Assembly: GCA_002770955.1 (NCBI GenBank)
Contig: PCUH01000050.1
Span: 20,193 to 27,709, forward strand
Length of the DNA: 7,517 bases
Source of the DNA: Flavobacteriales bacterium CG18_big_fil_WC_8_21_14_2_50_32_9
GTDB taxonomy: Bacteria; Bacteroidota; Bacteroidia; Flavobacteriales_E; Vicingaceae
Direction: 5' to 3'
A model generated the notes under the pieces. The model ran no database searches. It was not told where the DNA came from and was given only the letters and a program-made list of their open reading frames with translations. The number at the start of each line of letters is the position of its first letter. Position 1 is the first letter of the stretch. Position numbers and translations under genes: made by a program. This document shows, piece by piece, positions 1 to 5,222 of this stretch.

Positions 1-241
1 CAAAAGCATTGGTTTCTGAGCCAATTTTTGCATAAAAAACAAGGTGCAACATTAAATCGCCCAACTCTTTTTTAATTTCTTCCATATCATTATCAAAAAT
101 GGCATCGGTAAGCTCATAAGTTTCTTCAATCGTCAGGTGGCGAAGGCTTTGCATGGTTTGTTTTTTATCCCACGGACATTTTGCTCTCAATTCGTCCATA
201 ATGGTTAACAATCGTTCAAAGGCTTTTAATTTTTCTTGCAT
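1..241 (-). CDS. mazG: MazG-family nucleoside triphosphate pyrophosphohydrolase, N-terminal part (3' end outside window)
   Basis: MazG hydrolyses nucleoside triphosphates to monophosphate and pyrophosphate in the cytoplasm, cleaning non-canonical or excess NTPs from the pool. Eighty codons are visible from an ATG at 241 down to the window edge, with no stop, so the C-terminal portion is missing only because the window ends. The translation carries the family's CPWDKKQT stretch (residues 22-29) and the metal-binding pattern EExxE (E39, E40, E43) followed by ExxD (E59, D62) in the context ELGDL. The frame stays open upstream of the ATG, but no other ATG lies close by, and MazG proteins usually start only a few residues before this point. 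The gene is divergent from the PagL-like gene, with 36 bases between the two starts. Identification is by motif and is secure. Confidence 0.93.
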   Translation of the reverse strand, partial: MQEKLKAFERLLTIMDELRAKCPWDKKQTMQSLRHLTIEETYELTDAIFDNDMEEIKKELGDLMLHLVFYAKIGSETNAF

Positions 242-247
242 CTTAAA

Positions 248-276
248 TTGTATTTCGGTTTTATCTTCTAAATTTG
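248..276 (+). promoter_or_regulatory. Bacteroidota-type promoter for the PagL-like gene
   Basis: TTG at 248-250 and TAAATTTG at 269-276 are 18 bases apart. This fits the Bacteroidota housekeeping sigma pattern (TTG, 17-23 nt, TAnnTTTG) and lies in the short gap between two divergent genes. The expected transcription start is about 279-284, on or just after the proposed start codon, so the mRNA may have almost no leader. The match is by eye and such motifs occur by chance in AT-rich DNA. Confidence 0.5.
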
Positions 277-277
277 T

Positions 278-1387
278 TTGGTGTTTAAAGTAATTTTCAA
301 ATATCCACTATTTTTAGGAGTTTTCCTCCATTATTTTGTTTCATTTTCTCAACAAACTGTTCCGCAATTTGGTGTTGAACAAACAATACATTTTGGTTCA
401 ATCCTACCTCATCGTCCTTTGGTAAACGCAGTTGTTGAAGGTCATTCGTTGATTTATGAATTTTCATTTTATAAAAACACATTAGGTAAAAAGCAATGGC
501 AACAGGCCTATAACTATCCAAAAATTGGAATTTCAGCAATGATACTACAATTGGGAAATAAAGAAAAACTTGGCAATTCGTATGGTGTTTTTCCGTACAT
601 TCAATTTCCAATTTCCAATAAAAAAATAGAATGGAACATAAGATTTGGATATGGGTTGGGCTATATTGAAAAACCATTCGATAGAGAAACTAATTTTAAA
701 AATACGGTGATTGGTTCTACATATAATGTATTAATCAATTTGAACTCGTTGTGGAGAATTAAACTCAATGAAAACATTTCAACTTCTGCTGGAATTTCGT
801 TGGTTCATTTTTCAAATGGCTCTTTCACGCGTCCAAATTTAGGAATCAATGTATTTTCTCTAAACGCAGGACTTGCATATAATTTCGGTTTAAAAAAAGA
901 TTTAATTCAAAACGAAATACCAAAAAGAGAGAAAAATTGGAGTAAGATTGTGTTGGTGAATGTGGGAATTAAAGAAATACCCCCTGTTGAAGGTCCTAAA
1001 TACATGGTCTATACAACTTCATTTAGTTTTCAAAAAGCGTTTAGTAATAAATCTTCTTATGGTTTTTCGGCTGATTTGTTTTATAATTCATCGTTAGAAC
1101 AATTGATTTCGGACGAAGAAAATAAAACAACTTCAAATTCAGATAATGCTAGAGCAGGATTGTCTGTTTTTTATTCACTTGATGTGGGAAAAGTATCCTA
1201 TCTCATTCAAATGGGTGGTTATTTACGAACAGCTTATGATGGAGACGGTTTTATTTATCACAGAATTACATCGAGATATTACATCAATAAAAATCTGTTT
1301 TTTAATTTAGGATTAAAAACACATTGGGCTGTTGCCGATTTTATTGAATTTGGCATTGGATATAAATTTAATTCTCCTTCTAAATGA
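278..1387 (+). CDS. PagL-like acyloxyacyl hydrolase / lipid A deacylase family outer-membrane protein
   Basis: Members of this family are outer-membrane beta-barrels related to PagL, which removes the 3-O acyl chain of lipid A. An N-terminal signal peptide (basic start, hydrophobic residues 9-22, SFSQQ at 22-26) directs export. The diagnostic motif is HFSN (177-180) followed by PNLGIN (186-191), equivalent to the His-x-Ser-Asn region of PagL. The position expected for the catalytic Glu, 14 residues after His177, is Asn191. The PagL-like barrel would span roughly 25-203. A further 165 residues, rich in alternating aromatic strands and ending GYKF, follow a charged linker, making the protein more than twice PagL size. 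There is no ATG start: TTG 278 or GTG 281 are the options, since a TAA lies at 269-271 and the next in-frame ATG would delete the signal peptide. The stop overlaps the next gene by ATGA. The family assignment is good; activity is uncertain. Confidence 0.8.
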   Translation: MVFKVIFKYPLFLGVFLHYFVSFSQQTVPQFGVEQTIHFGSILPHRPLVNAVVEGHSLIYEFSFYKNTLGKKQWQQAYNYPKIGISAMILQLGNKEKLGNSYGVFPYIQFPISNKKIEWNIRFGYGLGYIEKPFDRETNFKNTVIGSTYNVLINLNSLWRIKLNENISTSAGISLVHFSNGSFTRPNLGINVFSLNAGLAYNFGLKKDLIQNEIPKREKNWSKIVLVNVGIKEIPPVEGPKYMVYTTSFSFQKAFSNKSSYGFSADLFYNSSLEQLISDEENKTTSNSDNARAGLSVFYSLDVGKVSYLIQMGGYLRTAYDGDGFIYHRITSRYYINKNLFFNLGLKTHWAVADFIEFGIGYKFNSPSK

Positions 1388-2115
1388 AACTTTTCAACAT
1401 AACATTTTCTTTATTGCTTATGCTTCTATTTTCATGTGGAAAGGATTCGAGTTGTATAAAAAATGCTGGTAAATTAGTTTCTGAAACTAGACCTATTACT
1501 TCCGAAATAAACCACATTGTACTCAAAGACAACATTGATTTGGTGCTTACTCAGGACTCCTTTGCTTCGCTTCGCATTGAAGCTGGAAGTAATTTATTGC
1601 CTTATGTTAGAGCCCGTCAGAAAGGGAATACACTTGAACTAAAAAACGATAATAAATGTAATTTTTTAAGAAGCTACAAAAATGAAATTACTGTTTATTT
1701 AGCACTTCCAAATATCAAAAGCATTGATTATACTGGACATGGAAACATTTCTTCATCAGGTGTATTAACGCTTTCTGAACTTACTTTTGATACTAAAAAC
1801 GGCACTGGAAGTGTGAATTTACAGTTAGATGTAGCCAAACTAGACATATTCCTTCATACAGGCCCAACTGATTTTAAATTGACAGGAAAAGCCGAAAATA
1901 TTTATTTATATTCAGGTGGAATTGGGTGGATTTATTGTGATGAATTAATAGGAAAAAAAGTACATACCAATAATGCGGGAACAGGTGATATTATTCTTAC
2001 AGCTACCGAAACACTTTTAATAGAACTCACTTCAATCGGGAATATTGATTATTATGGAACTCCAACCGTAACTGTAAGTACAAATTCAGGCAAAGGAAAA
2101 ATAAGAAAAAAATAA
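1384..2115 (+). CDS. Head-GIN domain (DUF2807) lipoprotein
   Basis: This is a putative cell-surface or periplasmic lipoprotein of the DUF2807 / head-GIN family (Pfam calls it a putative auto-transporter adhesin domain), a group common in Bacteroidota with no settled function. The N-terminus is a lipoprotein signal: Lys2, a hydrophobic stretch 8-16 and the lipobox LFSC, with Cys18 as the predicted lipidated residue. From about 40 to 243 the protein is beta-rich. Glycine-containing turns recur every 17-21 residues (near 118, 139, 158, 177, 197, 217 and 234), as expected for stacked beta-helix-like rungs. Three further cysteines (24, 92, 185) lie outside the lipobox. The ATG overlaps the upstream stop as ATGA, so translation is probably coupled to the PagL-like protein, and the two may work at the same membrane. 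No substrate can be read from the sequence. Confidence 0.82.
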   Translation: MKLFNITFSLLLMLLFSCGKDSSCIKNAGKLVSETRPITSEINHIVLKDNIDLVLTQDSFASLRIEAGSNLLPYVRARQKGNTLELKNDNKCNFLRSYKNEITVYLALPNIKSIDYTGHGNISSSGVLTLSELTFDTKNGTGSVNLQLDVAKLDIFLHTGPTDFKLTGKAENIYLYSGGIGWIYCDELIGKKVHTNNAGTGDIILTATETLLIELTSIGNIDYYGTPTVTVSTNSGKGKIRKK

Positions 2116-2124
2116 TTTTTTTTG

Positions 2125-2691
2125 TTAAGCACCTCCCAACAAACCTTCCTTCAATTTTTTATCAGCAGGATTATCTGACAACCAAATACCTAACAATGCT
2201 TTTTTGAATTCAAAACCTTCAATTTTGGCTTTTACTTTTCCATTTTTCAATACCATAGTGATAGATTTACTTGGCACATAAAAAATATCGAATATATCTC
2301 CTTTTTTAATTTCATCTTTGAAAGCTGCAATAAATTCATCTATTTCTTTTTGAATTGCTGCTGTATTTTTGTGTGTAGAATTATCGAAACCTTCTTTTAC
2401 TGCTGCAATCATTTTTTCACTCGTGATAAGAGATGAAACAATTTGAATTTTAATAGAAGTATATTCGTTTTCATTAATAATTTTTTTTGCCTCTTTAGAT
2501 TTTGTTTTCAAATACAAGCCTGCCACATACATATCCATCCAATATTTTGAACGCACTCCACCACCATTGAGTTCTAGAGTTGTTTCTCCAACCATAACTT
2601 TTTTTGGAAGAGTAACCCCACTAATTGTCATTTGTGCCTCAGCCAGTTGAACTGACATTATCGTTAAAATAATTAATGTTATTTTTTTCAT
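2125..2691 (-). CDS. Secreted chalcone-isomerase-like protein (Chalcone_3 family)
   Basis: This is a small exported protein of the bacterial chalcone isomerase-like family. Plant chalcone isomerase relatives act on flavonoids or bind fatty acids. The bacterial secreted members have no established reaction, so no enzymatic role is claimed. The first 20 residues form a signal peptide (MKK, hydrophobic 4-15, likely cleavage after AEA at 17-19). The family signatures are visible: GVRSKYWMDMYVAGLYL (45-61), with the Arg-x-Lys/Trp-Met-Tyr-Val pattern, and the C-terminal FKKALLGIWLSDNPAD (162-177). The length of 188 residues is normal for the family. It follows the BrkB-like gene by 49 bases that hold a degenerate 7-bp repeat and no clear promoter, so co-transcription with that gene is possible. 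It ends 9 bases from the convergent DUF2807 gene. Confidence 0.85.
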   Translation of the reverse strand: MKKITLIILTIMSVQLAEAQMTISGVTLPKKVMVGETTLELNGGGVRSKYWMDMYVAGLYLKTKSKEAKKIINENEYTSIKIQIVSSLITSEKMIAAVKEGFDNSTHKNTAAIQKEIDEFIAAFKDEIKKGDIFDIFYVPSKSITMVLKNGKVKAKIEGFEFKKALLGIWLSDNPADKKLKEGLLGGA

Positions 2692-2712
2692 AAGTAGATA
2701 TTTATTGTTTTA

Positions 2713-2740
2713 ATTAATCGTAATTTGTAAATCGTAAATC
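2713..2740. repeat. Degenerate 7-bp tandem repeat between the BrkB-like and chalcone-isomerase-like genes
   Basis: On the plus strand the gap reads as four adjacent heptamers: ATTAATC, GTAATTT, GTAAATC, GTAAATC. The last two are identical and end exactly at the stop codon of the BrkB-like gene. It may be a decayed copy of an AT-rich intergenic heptamer repeat. No function is evident. Confidence 0.5.
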
Positions 2741-3718
2741 TTAGTTTACCTCTTCTCCTCTGAGTTTTAATTGCAACTCATCATCACGTTTATTTTTTTC
2801 ATCTTTGGCATGAGCAATACTTGCATTTAACTCATAACCAATCAACAAAACTAAGGAATTAAAATATAACCACAATAAAACTACAATTAATGTTCCAATA
2901 GAACCATATACTTTATTATAAGTGGCAAAATTATTTACATAGTAAGCAAATCCTGCTGAAAGAAGAATCATTAACCCTGTGGCTAAAGTAGATCCAGCAG
3001 ATATAAACTTAAATTTTCCACCTTGTAAATTTCCAAAATAATAAATAGATGAAATTCCTGTAAAGAATACAATTAATAGTGCAAGCATTTTAATTACAGC
3101 TAATGTTCCCAAAGAAATGTCGGAAGAAACCCAATCATTTGAAATTAAATAATTGATGATTACTTTATAAAAAACCATAAAAAAAATAGCTACAACCATC
3201 AATAAAGTTAATATTCCCAATAATAAAAAAGAAATAGCTCGTTGCTTAAAAAAACCAACTTCTTTTTTAATGGAATGATAAGAATGATTAAATTCTAAAA
3301 TCATTGCATTAACTCCATCGCTTGCAAAATAAATAGCGAATATAAAACCTAATGATAACAGTGTGTCGTGCTTTTTATTTAACAAATCATCAAGCGTACT
3401 CACCGCCATTTTAAAAGCTTCGTCAGGCAAAAACTCATCTAAAATAATTAATAAATTGGAGTAAAACTCATCTAAAGGAATGTATGGAAGCAGAGATAAT
3501 AGGAAAATTATTGCTGGAAAAAGAGCTAAAAAAAACCGAAAAGCCAACGAAGACGCTCTTGTGGTTAATGAGCTTTCTTGTAATCCTTTTAATAAGAAAG
3601 AAACTACATCAAAAAGTGGAATTCCATCAAAACCTGGCAAAACTATCCGTTTTGACCAAAGCAATGTTTTACTAACAATGCTGATTTGAAGTATTTTATC
3701 TACAAATTTTGATGCCAT
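2741..3718 (-). CDS. YihY/BrkB (virulence factor BrkB, formerly ribonuclease BN) family inner-membrane protein
   Basis: This is an integral inner-membrane protein of the YihY/BrkB family. The family was once misnamed ribonuclease BN, and its members are suspected transporters without an agreed substrate. About six membrane segments can be seen, roughly at residues 58-80, 120-141, 160-190, 205-228, 240-262 and 272-298. The family hallmark YNKVYGSIGT at 267-276 is followed by an aromatic-rich final helix ending in GYELNA. The short hydrophilic C-terminal tail (302-325) is highly charged. The length of 325 residues is typical. ATG at 3718 is the natural start, and the residues before the first membrane segment match the usual cytoplasmic N-terminal arm. 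The gene begins only 13 bases beyond the end of the rpsU terminator, so it probably needs its own promoter, and a -7-like box overlaps that terminator. The chalcone-isomerase-like gene follows. Confidence 0.9.
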   Translation of the reverse strand: MASKFVDKILQISIVSKTLLWSKRIVLPGFDGIPLFDVVSFLLKGLQESSLTTRASSLAFRFFLALFPAIIFLLSLLPYIPLDEFYSNLLIILDEFLPDEAFKMAVSTLDDLLNKKHDTLLSLGFIFAIYFASDGVNAMILEFNHSYHSIKKEVGFFKQRAISFLLLGILTLLMVVAIFFMVFYKVIINYLISNDWVSSDISLGTLAVIKMLALLIVFFTGISSIYYFGNLQGGKFKFISAGSTLATGLMILLSAGFAYYVNNFATYNKVYGSIGTLIVVLLWLYFNSLVLLIGYELNASIAHAKDEKNKRDDELQLKLRGEEVN

Positions 3719-3731
3719 AATACATAAGAAA

Positions 3732-3739
3732 CAAAAATA
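3732..3739 (-). promoter_or_regulatory. Candidate -7 box for the BrkB-like gene, inside the rpsU terminator tail
   Basis: Read on the minus strand these bases are TATTTTTG, an exact match to TAnnTTTG, 13 bases before the BrkB-like ATG. The nearest upstream TTTG is only 14 bases away, shorter than the usual 17-23, so the -33 element is poor. It may be a chance match created by the terminator's T-run. Confidence 0.3.
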
Positions 3740-3766
3740 GCCTATGTTTTTTTCAAACGTAGGCTA
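3732..3766 (-). terminator. rpsU: Intrinsic terminator of rpsU
   Basis: On the minus strand, TAGCCTA (3766-3760) pairs perfectly with TAGGCTA (3744-3738). The stem continues past one C/A mismatch to a G-C and three A-T pairs, closing a short loop. It is followed immediately by TTTTTG. The hairpin starts 31 bases after the rpsU stop codon. On the plus strand the stem is as good or better (the mismatch becomes G-U), but the T-run after it is weaker and no plus-strand gene ends nearby. Confidence 0.8.
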
Positions 3767-3796
3767 AATTATATTTTTAAAAAGGATTTAAAAAAA

Positions 3797-3988
3797 TTAC
3801 TCTTCTGCTTTTCTAAGTTTTTCAACATAAACAGCTTTAATTTTTTGCTGTCTGTTGGTAATAGAAGGTTTTTCAAATTCTTTTCTTCTTCTTAGTTCTT
3901 TGATAGCACCAGTTCTTTCAAACTTTTTCTTGTATCTTTTCAACGCTCTTTCGATGTTCTCGCCATCTTTTATTGGTATAATTATCAT
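3797..3988 (-). CDS. rpsU: 30S ribosomal protein bS21
   Basis: bS21 is a small basic protein of the 30S subunit that sits near the 3' end of 16S rRNA. In Bacteroidota it is reported to help hide the anti-Shine-Dalgarno sequence together with bS6 and bS18, which fits the general lack of ribosome binding sites in this phylum. The 63-residue product starts MIIIPIKDGENIERALKRY and continues with the KKKFE and LRRRKEFEKPS segments typical of the family. It is strongly basic apart from the acidic C-terminal end. The length is normal for Bacteroidota. It has its own promoter upstream and an intrinsic terminator downstream, so it looks monocistronic between the acyl-CoA dehydrogenase and BrkB-like genes. 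The start is fixed by family alignment, since homologues begin one Met before the (I/L)IIP segment. Confidence 0.97.
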   Translation of the reverse strand: MIIIPIKDGENIERALKRYKKKFERTGAIKELRRRKEFEKPSITNRQQKIKAVYVEKLRKAEE

Positions 3989-3993
3989 TCCTT
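3989..3993 (-). promoter_or_regulatory. rpsU: Shine-Dalgarno-like AAGGA touching the rpsU start codon
   Basis: On the minus strand AAGGA ends directly at the ATG, leaving no spacer. It is the only purine-rich stretch of this kind in the leader. At zero spacing it should not position a ribosome in the standard way, so either it is not used as such or it serves another role, for example in control of bS21 synthesis. Confidence 0.35.
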
Positions 3994-4020
3994 AGTGTTT
4001 TTTAATTTATTAAAGGGGTG

Positions 4021-4051
4021 CAAACTTACTTATAAATTTAATATTTGCAAA
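4021..4051 (-). promoter_or_regulatory. rpsU: rpsU promoter (Bacteroidota consensus)
   Basis: On the minus strand, TTTG (4051-4048) and TAAGTTTG (4028-4021) are separated by 19 bases. Both boxes match the Bacteroidota consensus exactly and at the preferred spacing. The -33 box sits just after the stop codon of the acyl-CoA dehydrogenase. Transcription should start near 4013-4018, giving a leader of about 25-30 bases. Confidence 0.75.
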
Positions 4052-4055
4052 TAAT

Positions 4056-5195
4056 TTATTTTAATATTTCTCTCGAAATAACTAATTTTTGTATTTCTGA
4101 GGTTCCTTCACCTATCGTGCAAAGTTTTGAATCTCTATAAAACTTCTCTACAGGGAAGTCTTTGGTATAACCATAACCTCCAAAAATTTGTACAGCATCG
4201 GTGGAGACTCTCACCGCAACTTCCGATGAATAGTACTTTGCCATTGCAGAAACCTTTGTAACATCTTTATGGGCATCTTTTAAATAAGCGGCTTCATAAA
4301 TCAATAATTCAGCAGCATCTATTTCAGTTGCCATATCTGCTAATTTAAAAGCAATAGCCTGAAACTGAGAGATGGGTTGATTAAATTGTTCTCTTTCTTT
4401 AGAATAAGCTAAGGCAGCCTCATAAGCTCCTTTTGCAATTCCTAACCCCAATGAAGCGATAGAAATTCTTCCTCCATCTAAAATTTGCATTGCCTGAATA
4501 AAGCCTTCTCCAACATTTCCCAACACATTGTTTTTATGCACCCTGCAATCCGCAAAAATTAATTCGGCAGTTTCGGAAGCCCTCATTCCTAATTTATTTT
4601 CTTTTTTTCCTGAAGAAAAACCGGGAGTTCCTTTTTCAATAACAAAAGCAGTCATGTTTCTGGAAGTACCTTTTTCGCCTGTTCGGGCAATAACTACAGC
4701 TACATTTCCCGAAATAGCATGTGTAATGAAGTTTTTAGCTCCATTTAGCACCCAATAATCGCCATCTTGTTTGGCAGTTGTACTCATTCCGCCTGCATCA
4801 GAACCTGTATTGTGTTCTGTAAGACCCCAAGCTCCAATCCATTCAGCTGTTGCCAGTTTAGGCAACCATTTTTTTCGTTGTTCTTCATTTCCAAACATAT
4901 AAATATGGTTGGTACAAAGCGAATTATGTGCTGCAACAGAAAGCCCGATAGAACCACACACTTTTGAAATTTCAGAAACCACCACCACATATTCGTTATA
5001 CGTCATTCCTGAACCACCATATTCTTGCGGTACAACAGCTCCCATCAGTCCAAGTTCGCCTAATTTTTTAAATACTTCTACAGGAAATTCTTGCGTTTCA
5101 TCCCATTTCATGATATTTGGACGGATTTCTTTCTCAGCAAAATTTTTAATCATGTCAGCAATCATTCGCTGATTTTCGGTATATTCAAAATTCAT
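4056..5195 (-). CDS. Acyl-CoA dehydrogenase, short/medium-chain (butyryl-CoA dehydrogenase-like) type
   Basis: This FAD-dependent enzyme introduces the alpha-beta double bond into acyl-CoA thioesters, passing electrons to electron-transfer flavoprotein, in fatty-acid or branched-chain amino-acid breakdown. The 379-residue length is typical. The N-terminal helical domain spans about 1-115. The first family signature, GLTEHNTGSDAGG, is at 124-136 in the beta domain. The second (Q-x2-G-G-x-G-Y, then D-x4-K-x3-D) runs from Gln336 to Asp355. The catalytic base is predicted to be Glu363 in GEGTSEIQ, the position used by short- and medium-chain and butyryl-CoA dehydrogenases rather than by the isovaleryl or long-chain types. 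Substrate chain length cannot be fixed from sequence alone. The ATG at 5195 gives the normal family N-terminus. It lies 27 bases after apt with no visible promoter, so it may be read from the apt transcript. Its stop is followed at once by the rpsU promoter. Confidence 0.95.
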   Translation of the reverse strand: MNFEYTENQRMIADMIKNFAEKEIRPNIMKWDETQEFPVEVFKKLGELGLMGAVVPQEYGGSGMTYNEYVVVVSEISKVCGSIGLSVAAHNSLCTNHIYMFGNEEQRKKWLPKLATAEWIGAWGLTEHNTGSDAGGMSTTAKQDGDYWVLNGAKNFITHAISGNVAVVIARTGEKGTSRNMTAFVIEKGTPGFSSGKKENKLGMRASETAELIFADCRVHKNNVLGNVGEGFIQAMQILDGGRISIASLGLGIAKGAYEAALAYSKEREQFNQPISQFQAIAFKLADMATEIDAAELLIYEAAYLKDAHKDVTKVSAMAKYYSSEVAVRVSTDAVQIFGGYGYTKDFPVEKFYRDSKLCTIGEGTSEIQKLVISREILK

Positions 5196-5222
5196 AATTC
5201 TATTGTTATTCGTTATTTTTTT

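Noticed and set aside
297..677. 126-codon minus-strand open frame opposite the PagL-like gene
   Set aside because: It has no recognisable domain, has cysteine- and tyrosine-rich random-looking composition, and is fully contained in a well-supported gene on the other strand.
2106..2123. A7-TAA-T8 symmetric tract between the convergent DUF2807 and chalcone-isomerase-like genes, as a bidirectional terminator
   Set aside because: The stem would be only A-T pairs with a three-base loop. It overlaps the coding end and has no GC-containing stem, so support is too weak beyond the convenient location.
3480..3689. Two overlapping plus-strand open frames opposite the BrkB-like gene (3480-3689 and 3484-3675)
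   Set aside because: Both are lysine-rich translations with no family resemblance and lie inside conserved minus-strand coding sequence.
4528..5172. Several plus-strand open frames opposite the acyl-CoA dehydrogenase
   Set aside because: They are shadows of a clearly conserved enzyme. Their translations show no domain, signal or start context.
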